Shown: positions 1 to 5,519 of the stretch, piece by piece | Position numbering within the stretch: position 1 is the stretch's first letter | How the letters are laid out: each line of letters starts with the position of its first letter | Assembly: GCA_900769565.1 (NCBI GenBank) | Contig: CAAGHC010000075.1 | Span: 1-5,519 of the forward strand | DNA from: Clostridia bacterium | GTDB lineage: Bacteria; Bacillota; Clostridia; Christensenellales; Borkfalkiaceae | Reading direction: 5' to 3' | Length of the DNA stretch: 5,519 nucleotides | Notes under the pieces: model-generated | Told to the model about the DNA's origin: nothing | Seen by the model: only the letters and a program-made list of their open reading frames with translations | Databases searched by the model: none | Position numbers and translations under genes: made by a program

Positions 1-10
1 AAGCATAATC

Positions 11-24
11 TAAACATATGTTCG
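11..24 (-). promoter_or_regulatory. LexA/DinR-type SOS operator
   Basis: The minus strand reads CGAACATATGTTTA. It matches the Bacillus-type SOS box CGAACRNRYGTTYC at 13 of 14 positions, and its inner ten bases (AACATATGTT) are a perfect palindrome. It lies about 8 to 21 bases downstream of the start site predicted for the adjacent minus-strand promoter, a position where bound LexA would block transcription. The controlled gene would start left of base 1 and is not visible. A chance palindrome in AT-rich DNA is possible, but the match combined with its position makes a real operator likely. Confidence 0.6.
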
Positions 25-30
25 TGTTTG

Positions 31-66
31 TAATTCTATTTTATCATAAGAATCTATAAAAGTCAA
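31..66 (-). promoter_or_regulatory. Sigma-A-type promoter for a gene off the left edge
   Basis: On the minus strand, TTGACT (66-61; 5 of 6 to TTGACA) is followed by exactly 17 bases and then TAAAAT (43-38; 5 of 6 to TATAAT). A TG one base upstream of the -10 gives an extended -10, TGATAAAAT. The predicted start is the A at 31. It points away from phoR, so it should drive a separate minus-strand gene beyond base 1. An ATG at 6-4 lacks a ribosome binding site and is probably not the start. The -35 shares bases with the foot of the phoR terminator. Confidence 0.65.
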
Positions 67-102
67 TAGGCAAGTGTACACGTTTTTGTACACCTGCCTA
101 TT
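65..102 (-). terminator. Intrinsic terminator of the pst-pho operon
   Basis: Bases 65-80 pair with 87-102 to give a 16-bp stem with a six-base loop, 21 bases past the phoR stop. The single imperfect position (73 against 94) is an A-C mismatch in plus-strand RNA but a U-G wobble in minus-strand RNA, so the hairpin is intact only when read in the direction of the operon. After the stem the minus-strand RNA continues GACUUUUAU, a modest U tract. The plus strand also has a T run (101-105) after the stem, so some bidirectional activity is possible. Confidence 0.75.
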
Positions 103-122
103 TTTAGAAAAGTTTTTTGTAA

Positions 123-1826
123 TTATTTGTTGAAAGTTATACTAATCTTTGTGCCGATACCGATTTCGCTTTCGATAGAAAGTTCTGCGTTATACAAAGC
201 GCAAATATGTTTTACAATAGCAAGCCCCAAGCCCGTACCGCCCGTTTTTTTAGAGCGAGATTTATCCACACGATAAAATCTTTCGCAAAGGCGTGGAAGA
301 TGTTCTTTTTCAATACCGATACCCGTATCTGCAACGGATAATTTCGTAGCGTCTTCCGTTTCACTTATCTCAACGAGTATTTTTCCGTTTTCTACGTTAT
401 AGTGAATTGCGTTTGAACAAAGATTTTCCACCACTTCAAAAATCTTTTTGTTGTCGGCTAAAACCGAGCCTTGACCAACAACTTCCATAGTAATATTTTT
501 CTTTTTCAATTCAGATGCAAGTTCAAGCGCAACCTCGTCCGCAACTGCCTTAACGTCCACGATAGAGTGAATTATATCAATTTCTTCGCCGTTTTCAAGT
601 TTGCTGAGTTTAAGCATATCCGATATAAGCGAAGCAAGGCGCAAACTTTCTTTGTGTATTCTATCCACTTGTTTTTTAGAGCCATCGTCAAGCGTTTCTT
701 TTGTGAGTAGCAATTCCGATAAACCTTGCATAACGGCAACAGGTGTTTTCAACTCGTGAGAAGCGTTGGCGAAAAAGTCGCTTTTTTGCTTTGCCATTGC
801 CTTTTCTCTTGTAATATCCGTGATAATAACAATAGAATAAACGTTATCGCTATGGTTTATTTTTTCCACCTTACGAATTACAACGGATAATTCTTTGCCG
901 TTATAAGTGTATTCAGAAGCGTAATTTTCACCAAGATGGCGAGCAATCTTTTCGCAAAGGGGCAAATCGTCTATAAGATAGATAAAATCTTTACCCGTCA
1001 AGTTTTCAGTAGATTCAAATATTGTAGATATACTTTTATTTACGAAAATAATCTTTTTATTTTCATCAATCGCTACAATACCTTGCGACACGTTTTCAAG
1101 CACCGTGTTTAATTTTTGGCGTTCTTCATCTATGCTTTGAATATGATTATGCGTATTTGCGTTTAATTCGTTAATTTGATTAAGAACGGAATAGAGTTCT
1201 ATTTCGCCCGAATCCGTTTTGATGGGAATATAGTTTCCTGCATTCAAACTGCGTAAACTATTACCAACCTCATTGATTTTGCCCGATATTTTATTAGACA
1301 AAAGATTTGAAATAACAACCGAGAAAATCAAGCAAACAACGAGTACAACGATTAAGATAGGAAGTGCAACGCCTAAATATCCGTTGATTTGACTGCTTTT
1401 TACTGCTAAACGAAGAATAATTTCCGTGCCGTCGGCAAGCTGTGTTTTTAATGCGTAATACGTCATATCACAACCGAACGTTTCAGAATATCTTTCTACC
1501 GTTTCAGGATTGCCGTTTAATGCGTTTTGTACTTCTTCACGATTAATATGGTTTTCAAGTGGTGATTTGGTGTCGCTTTCATATAAAACTTTTCCGTTTA
1601 AATCCATAATCGTCACACGGAAAGCATCGTCGCTTGCATACCTTGAAAAATTTTCAAAATCATCTTCCGTTTGCACAAGCGAACAAGCAAGTTCCGTTTC
1701 TTCCGCAAGGCGTTCTTTCATCATCTCTTTTGCGTTTACACTTACGGCAATGATACCGCAGATAAACATTACAAGAACGGAAATAAAAGTAAGCGAAAGG
1801 ATTTGTAATAAAGTTTTCTTTTTCAT
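123..1826 (-). CDS. phoR: Phosphate-sensing sensor histidine kinase PhoR
   Basis: Membrane histidine kinase (567 aa) that autophosphorylates and passes phosphate to PhoB. Visible order: membrane helix about 8-30; extracellular sensor region 31-148 with a PhoR-type 'DLNGKVLYESD' segment; second helix about 150-173; HAMP-like linker 174-225; PAS domain about 235-340; HisKA with phospho-acceptor His357 in 'FFANASHELKTP'; HATPase with N-box Asn472, G1 'DTGIGI' 500-505, F-box 'ERFYRVDKSRS' 515-525 and G2 'GGTGLGL' 529-535. All catalytic motifs are intact. Length and the large extracellular domain resemble Bacillus PhoR (about 580 aa) rather than the shorter E. coli protein. The start directly follows the phoB stop (TAAATG) and has no clear Shine-Dalgarno sequence, so translation probably depends on coupling to phoB. 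It is the last gene of the operon. A general envelope kinase (WalK-like) is possible from domains alone, but the pst-phoU-phoB context fixes the role. Confidence 0.93.
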   Translation of the reverse strand: MKKKTLLQILSLTFISVLVMFICGIIAVSVNAKEMMKERLAEETELACSLVQTEDDFENFSRYASDDAFRVTIMDLNGKVLYESDTKSPLENHINREEVQNALNGNPETVERYSETFGCDMTYYALKTQLADGTEIILRLAVKSSQINGYLGVALPILIVVLVVCLIFSVVISNLLSNKISGKINEVGNSLRSLNAGNYIPIKTDSGEIELYSVLNQINELNANTHNHIQSIDEERQKLNTVLENVSQGIVAIDENKKIIFVNKSISTIFESTENLTGKDFIYLIDDLPLCEKIARHLGENYASEYTYNGKELSVVIRKVEKINHSDNVYSIVIITDITREKAMAKQKSDFFANASHELKTPVAVMQGLSELLLTKETLDDGSKKQVDRIHKESLRLASLISDMLKLSKLENGEEIDIIHSIVDVKAVADEVALELASELKKKNITMEVVGQGSVLADNKKIFEVVENLCSNAIHYNVENGKILVEISETEDATKLSVADTGIGIEKEHLPRLCERFYRVDKSRSKKTGGTGLGLAIVKHICALYNAELSIESEIGIGTKISITFNK

Positions 1827-2492
1827 TTACTTATTTTCAAACCTATATCCAATACCACGAACGGTAACGATACAGTCTGTTCCTCCTGCTTGCTTTATTT
1901 TTTCACGAAGAGCCGCTATGTGCATATCAAGCGTTCTTGTTTCGCCCATATAATCTTCGCCCCAAACGTCACGGAACAATTCTTCACGCTCTACCGTAAC
2001 GCCTGCTTTCCCGATAAGGATTTTCAAAAGTTTGAATTCCTTAATAGTAAGCCCTAAATCGGTGTCGTTATAAAACGCCTTATAAACGTTGTTGTCGATT
2101 GAAAACCCGTCGGCGCTTGTTATGTAAAGTTTTGCACGGCGTAAGTTGGTTTTAACCCTTGCCATAAGTTCCAAAACGGAAAAGGGTTTCGCCATATAAT
2201 CGTCCGCACCTTTATTTAGCCCTTTTACAAAACTGATTTCGTCGGACTTTGCGCTTACGCAGATTACGGGGATTCTTTCGTCAACTTCACGGATTTTCGT
2301 TAAAATGGTAAATCCGTCCATAATAGGAAGCATAATATCAAGGATTACAAGGTCGGGCTTTTTAACGTTAAATACGTCAAAAAAGTCCTTGCCGTTTTCA
2401 AAAATTTTCGTGTCATACGTATCTTCAAAAGCGCCGTCGTAAACCTCTTGCATTCCTTCGTCATCTTCAACGATATAAATAAGTTCTTTCAT
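1827..2492 (-). CDS. phoB: Phosphate regulon response regulator PhoB/PhoP (OmpR family)
   Basis: DNA-binding response regulator (221 aa, typical for OmpR/PhoB). The receiver domain (1-120) has acidic pocket Glu9-Asp10, phospho-acceptor Asp52 in 'VILDIMLP', switch residues Ser80 and Tyr99, and Lys102 in 'AKPF'. The winged-helix domain (about 125-220) has a recognition-helix region 'RTLDMHIAALREKI' (186-199) and a wing 'VRGIGYRFE' (211-219). In this family, phosphorylation by PhoR leads to dimerisation and binding to Pho boxes upstream of pst and other phosphate-starvation genes; no such box is visible here. Its ATG overlaps the phoU stop by one base (TAATG). A short-spaced AAAGG at 2501-2497 is the only ribosome-binding signal, so coupling to phoU is likely. 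Gram-positive literature calls this protein PhoP; phoB is used here because of the pst-phoU linkage. Confidence 0.93.
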   Translation of the reverse strand: MKELIYIVEDDEGMQEVYDGAFEDTYDTKIFENGKDFFDVFNVKKPDLVILDIMLPIMDGFTILTKIREVDERIPVICVSAKSDEISFVKGLNKGADDYMAKPFSVLELMARVKTNLRRAKLYITSADGFSIDNNVYKAFYNDTDLGLTIKEFKLLKILIGKAGVTVEREELFRDVWGEDYMGETRTLDMHIAALREKIKQAGGTDCIVTVRGIGYRFENK

Positions 2493-3145
2493 TATACCTT
2501 TACGTGTACTCCCGTTTCGTTATATTTCGTCCATTCGGCAACGTTTACAGCGTGGTCGCCGATTCTTTCTAAATATTTCGCAACCATCATAAGTTCGATT
2601 GCTTGGTCGCCGTTTTTTCCATCCTTTTTAATAAGTTCAATAAGGTCGTTTTTTACGGCTAAAAACATTTCGTCCATCTCGTCGTCGAGTTTAATTACTT
2701 CGTCGGCAAGTGCTTCGTTATTATTTATAAACGAGTTTACGCTTTCTCTAACCATTTTTACGGCTAAATTACCCATAGCGGTTATATGCGTAAGTTTTTT
2801 GATATATTTTTCGCCGGGCATTGTATAAACCAAATCGCCAATGTCGCTTGCTTGGTCGCCAAAGCGTTCAATATCCGTTATCATTTTAAGTGCGGTGGAT
2901 ACTTCTCTAAAATCCTTTGCAACGGGCTGTTGTTTCAAAAGGATACGCATACAGCGCTTTTCAATATCCATTTCGTATTCATCCACACGCTTATCCATTT
3001 GACCGATACTTTTTCCAAGTTCTCTATCACGATTAACAAGCGCAGTAATCGCATTTTCAATCATTTGCTCTGTTAAACGGCACATTTCCACAAGTTCCGT
3101 CTTTAATGCGGCAAGTTCTTCTTCAAATATTTTTCTAATAGACAT
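2492..3145 (-). CDS. phoU: Phosphate signalling regulator PhoU
   Basis: Cytoplasmic all-helical regulator (217 aa, normal length) made of two PhoU repeats. Each repeat carries the family metal-binding signature: 'DIERFGDQASDI' at 91-102 and 'ERIGDHAVNVAEW' at 193-205. In characterised bacteria PhoU reports transporter state to PhoR, keeping PhoR from activating PhoB when phosphate is plentiful, and limits excess uptake. It binds PstB and the PhoR PAS domain in E. coli; the PAS domain in the PhoR encoded here would allow the same contact. The start is supported by AAGGAG (3159-3154) eight bases before the ATG. It follows pstB after a 58-base gap and overlaps phoB by one base. No motif is missing. 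Confidence 0.96.
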   Translation of the reverse strand: MSIRKIFEEELAALKTELVEMCRLTEQMIENAITALVNRDRELGKSIGQMDKRVDEYEMDIEKRCMRILLKQQPVAKDFREVSTALKMITDIERFGDQASDIGDLVYTMPGEKYIKKLTHITAMGNLAVKMVRESVNSFINNNEALADEVIKLDDEMDEMFLAVKNDLIELIKKDGKNGDQAIELMMVAKYLERIGDHAVNVAEWTKYNETGVHVKV

Positions 3146-3153
3146 AGTCTTTA

Positions 3154-3159
3154 CTCCTT
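3154..3159 (-). promoter_or_regulatory. Shine-Dalgarno of phoU in the pstB-phoU gap
   Basis: AAGGAG lies eight bases before the phoU ATG and fixes that start. The 58-base gap (3146-3203) is the only spacer inside the operon and is very AT-rich. It holds A and T runs around GCGATTGA but no GC-containing stem that could act as a terminator, so readthrough from pstB into phoU-phoB-phoR is expected. Confidence 0.85.
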
Positions 3160-3203
3160 AATTATACTGTTTTTTTATAAAAAAATCAATCGCTTTTTTG
3201 GCA

Positions 3204-3983
3204 TTAACCGAATCTGCCCGTGATGTAGCGTTCGGTGCGTTCATCTTTCGGTGAAGTGAATATATCGTCGGTGTTGCCGTATTCAACAAGTTCACCAAGC
3301 AAGAAGAAAGCCGTTTTATCTGCAATACGAGTTGCTTGTTGCATATTGTGGGTAACGATAACAATGGTGATTTCCTTTTTAAGTTCTTCCATAAGTTCTT
3401 CAATTTTACCCGTAGAGATAGGGTCAAGCGCAGAAGTCGGTTCGTCCATCAAAAGCACTTTTGGATTTGCCGCCAAAGAACGTGCAATACAAAGTCTTTG
3501 TTGTTGACCGCCCGAAAGCCCTAACGCCGATTTATTTAATCTATCTTTGAGTTCGTCCCACATTGCCGCTTGGCGCAAGGATTTTTCTACGATTTCATCT
3601 AATTCGGCGTGTTTGGTGATACCAAACGTTCTCGGACCGTAAGCGATATTGTCATATACGCTCATAGGGAACGGGTTAGACTTTTGGAACACCATACCTA
3701 CGTTTTTGCGAAGTTCATTTACGTCGATTTTGCCATAAATATCCGTTTTACCAACGTAAAATTCGCCTTCTATTTTACAACCGTTTACCAAGTCGTTCAT
3801 ACGGTTAAAGCATTTTAAGAAAGTGGATTTACCACAACCCGACGGACCGATAAACGCCGTCACTTGCTTTTCAGGAATTTCTACGCTTATATTTTTAAGG
3901 GCTTGAAAATCACCGTACCAAAGGTTGGCGTTTTTAACCGAAATATTTTGCCCGTATTCGTTTATTTCTTTTATCTTCTTCAT
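3204..3983 (-). CDS. pstB: Phosphate ABC transporter ATP-binding protein PstB
   Basis: Cytoplasmic ATPase (259 aa, the usual PstB length) that powers high-affinity phosphate import through the PstC-PstA channel. Visible motifs in order: Walker A 'GPSGCGKST' (46-54), Q-loop Gln100 within the PstB-typical 'FQKSNPFPMSVYDNIAYGPR', ABC signature 'LSGGQ' (156-160), Walker B 'VLLMDEP' (176-182), D-loop 'SALD' (184-187) and switch His212. All catalytic residues are present. The start is well supported: AAGGAG (3996-3991), inside the end of the permease gene, lies seven bases before the ATG, and that ATG overlaps the permease stop by one base (TAATG). A single pstB here serves both halves of the fused permease, so it should act as a homodimer. 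Other ABC importers share the core motifs, but 'KSNPFP' and the flanking genes make PstB secure. Confidence 0.97.
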   Translation of the reverse strand: MKKIKEINEYGQNISVKNANLWYGDFQALKNISVEIPEKQVTAFIGPSGCGKSTFLKCFNRMNDLVNGCKIEGEFYVGKTDIYGKIDVNELRKNVGMVFQKSNPFPMSVYDNIAYGPRTFGITKHAELDEIVEKSLRQAAMWDELKDRLNKSALGLSGGQQQRLCIARSLAANPKVLLMDEPTSALDPISTGKIEELMEELKKEITIVIVTHNMQQATRIADKTAFFLLGELVEYGNTDDIFTSPKDERTERYITGRFG

Positions 3984-5519
3984 TATTTATCTCCTTGTAA
4001 TTTCTTATTGAGTTTCCCTGCGATAAGTTCCGCCAAAAGGTTTAACCCAAGCACGAGTATAATTAAAACTACTGCCGTAGCATACGCTTCGTTTACGTAC
4101 CAACCTTTGCCCGAAAGTCTATAAAGGGCTACGGCAAGGGTTGCGTTACTATCTAAATATCCCGTAGGATTTGCAGAGATTACCGAACCCATTGTGTAGA
4201 TAAATGGTGCGGATTCTGCGATAACTCTACCCATACTTAATATGATTGCGCTCATAATGCCGGGAAGTGCAGACGGCAACACGATTTTGAAAATCGTTCT
4301 CATTTTGCCTGCCCCAAGCGCTAAACTTCCTTCTCTTAAACTGTCTTGTACCGATTTCAAACTTTCTTCAGTGGAACGAACAATCGTAGGAAGTAGCATT
4401 ATGCTAATCGTAAGCGTACCTGCAAGTATTGAACTTGTGCCTTTTATCATAGCGACGAAGGTTATCATACCGAAAAGTCCGTAAACGATAGATGGAACGC
4501 CGTTAAGCAAGTCGATTGCACCACGAATAATCTTGATGAAGAAGTTATTTTTCTTTGCATATTCATTTAAGAATATTGCCGTGCAAAGTCCAATGGGAAC
4601 GGAAATGAGTAAACTCAAACCAACCGTCATAAGCGTTGTGATGATAGACGGCAAAATGGTAATTTGTTCGCTATCAAATTCATATTTGCCAAAGAGCAAA
4701 TGTGGATTAGATACAAGCGTAGGTGCACCTTTTATAAAGATAAATCCTATTACGAGAAGCAGAACTGCGCCCGCAAAAACTCCTGCACCAATCGATGCGC
4801 TTGCCCCAATATTTGCCGTTTTAATTTTATACTTAAACCCTGCGATTTTATCTTTGCATTTCGTCCAAAAGGTGGTTTTCTTTGTTTGTTCTTTCTTTTT
4901 GAAGATTTTAGAAAACAAGCCTTTGCCTTCAACTGCGCCTTTCACTGCTTTTTTAGAGATTGCACTAAAAATAAGGTTTACGATAAGTACGAACACAAGC
5001 AAAATTACACCCGTTGCAACAAGCGCACCTTGTTGTACTTCGCCTGCATAACCCATTTCCATTACGATATTTGCCGTAAGCACACGGAAACTGTTAAAGA
5101 GCGAATCGGGATATGCTACCGAGTTGCCTGCAACCATTACAACTGCCATTGTTTCGCCAAGTGCTCGTCCGATACCAAGAACAAGCGAAGCCGTAACACC
5201 CGATTTTGCCGCTTTCGTTACCGTGCCAAAAACCGCTTGCGAATGCGTAGAGCCAAGCGCAAGCGCACCTTCGTAATAAGAACGTGGAACAGCCTCTAAA
5301 CTTGTTTTAGAAAGAGATACAACAGTTGGCATAATCATTATACCCAAGATAAGCGACGTTGCGAGTAGTCCGCTTCCGTTGTTCGGTGCAAAGTTTGCAA
5401 GTAAAGGAAGTAAGAATACGATACCAAAGAAGCCGTAAACTACTGACGGAATACCCGCAAGCAAGTTTACCATTGATGAAAATATCTTCTTTAATTTCTT
5501 TGGGCAATAGAAAGCAAGG
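3983..5519 (-). CDS. pstCA: Fused PstC-PstA phosphate permease (5' end off window)
   Basis: Membrane channel of the phosphate ABC importer with both permease subunits in one frame. The frame is open to the right edge: codons upstream of the Met at 5473 read 'FYCPKKLKKIFSS', ordinary PstC sequence, so that Met is internal. Numbered from that Met, the PstC half shows 'LLAGIPSVVYGFFG' (4-17), an EAA loop 'YYEGALALGSTHSQAVFG' (66-83) and 'GRALGETMAVVMVAGN' (102-117). A lysine-rich, probably cytoplasmic linker follows (about 172-222). The PstA half (about 222-496, a full-length PstA) has 'NGVPSIVYGLFG' (324-335), a second EAA loop 'LREGSLALGAGK' (379-390) and 'GRVIAESAPFIYTMG' (415-429). No Met occurs between 140 and 282, so PstA has no ATG of its own. 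The stop overlaps the pstB ATG. Roughly the first third of PstC is missing. Confidence 0.92.
   Translation of the reverse strand, partial: LAFYCPKKLKKIFSSMVNLLAGIPSVVYGFFGIVFLLPLLANFAPNNGSGLLATSLILGIMIMPTVVSLSKTSLEAVPRSYYEGALALGSTHSQAVFGTVTKAAKSGVTASLVLGIGRALGETMAVVMVAGNSVAYPDSLFNSFRVLTANIVMEMGYAGEVQQGALVATGVILLVFVLIVNLIFSAISKKAVKGAVEGKGLFSKIFKKKEQTKKTTFWTKCKDKIAGFKYKIKTANIGASASIGAGVFAGAVLLLVIGFIFIKGAPTLVSNPHLLFGKYEFDSEQITILPSIITTLMTVGLSLLISVPIGLCTAIFLNEYAKKNNFFIKIIRGAIDLLNGVPSIVYGLFGMITFVAMIKGTSSILAGTLTISIMLLPTIVRSTEESLKSVQDSLREGSLALGAGKMRTIFKIVLPSALPGIMSAIILSMGRVIAESAPFIYTMGSVISANPTGYLDSNATLAVALYRLSGKGWYVNEAYATAVVLIILVLGLNLLAELIAGKLNKKLQGDK

Noticed and set aside
4..6. ATG at 6-4 (minus strand) as start of the next gene
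   Set aside because: No ribosome binding site precedes it, and the bases just upstream are the LexA-like operator. The true start is probably further left.
2491..2496. TATAAT just before the phoB start
   Set aside because: It contains the TAATG stop/start overlap itself, and no -35-like hexamer lies 17 bases upstream (CGAAAC is there).
3171..3201. Hairpin of A and T runs in the pstB-phoU gap as an attenuator
   Set aside because: The only pairing is A6 with T6 around GCGATTGA, with no GC pairs, so it is too weak to support a terminator or riboswitch.
3158..3427. 89-codon minus-strand reading frame overlapping pstB and the gap
   Set aside because: It runs out of frame through the conserved 3' part of pstB, has no family features and merely shadows it.
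4664..5299. Long plus-strand reading frame (211 codons) opposite the permease gene
   Set aside because: Its translation is rich in Cys, Arg, Lys, Phe and Tyr with no domain, and it lies antisense to clear PstC/PstA motifs. The other plus-strand frames over 471-5051 are rejected for the same reason.
5471..5473. ATG at 5473 as start of the permease gene
   Set aside because: The same frame stays open to the right edge and encodes ordinary PstC sequence (FYCPKKLKKIFSS) upstream, and a start here would remove about a third of PstC. It is an internal Met of a gene cut by the window.

Overview
This window is most likely from a moderately AT-rich Gram-positive bacterium of the Bacillota, probably Clostridia-like. 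The evidence is A/T-leaning codon use, TAA stops on all five genes, strong AAGGAG ribosome binding sites, a long Bacillus/Clostridium-type PhoR, and a Bacillus-type LexA (SOS) box at the left edge. The exact taxon cannot be read from the sequence.

Everything recognisable lies on the minus strand, so the locus reads from right to left. It is the 3' part of a phosphate-uptake and phosphate-sensing operon. From 5519 down to 123 it holds: a PstC-PstA permease fused into one reading frame (its start is off the right edge), pstB (ATPase), phoU (signalling regulator), phoB (also called phoP; response regulator) and phoR (sensor kinase). Three junctions are translationally tight: pstCA/pstB and phoU/phoB overlap by one base as TAATG, and phoB/phoR abut as TAAATG. 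Only pstB-phoU has a gap (58 bases). The binding protein PstS and the operon promoter, with any Pho boxes, would lie beyond the right edge.

The genes form one circuit. PstC-PstA and PstB import inorganic phosphate across the membrane. PhoU links the transporter state to PhoR. PhoR phosphorylates PhoB, which in this family activates pst and other phosphate-starvation genes.

The 122 bases left of phoR are compact and informative. A 16-bp hairpin (65-102) ends the operon. The last bases of its stem form part of a consensus-like minus-strand promoter (TTGACT, 17 bp, extended TGATAAAAT). A LexA-type operator (11-24) lies just downstream of the predicted transcription start. This predicts a DNA-damage-inducible gene immediately left of the window.

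I see no mobile element, CRISPR array, tRNA or rRNA, and no clearly new system. The points most worth a second look are the PstC-PstA fusion and the SOS-type promoter packed against the phoR terminator.
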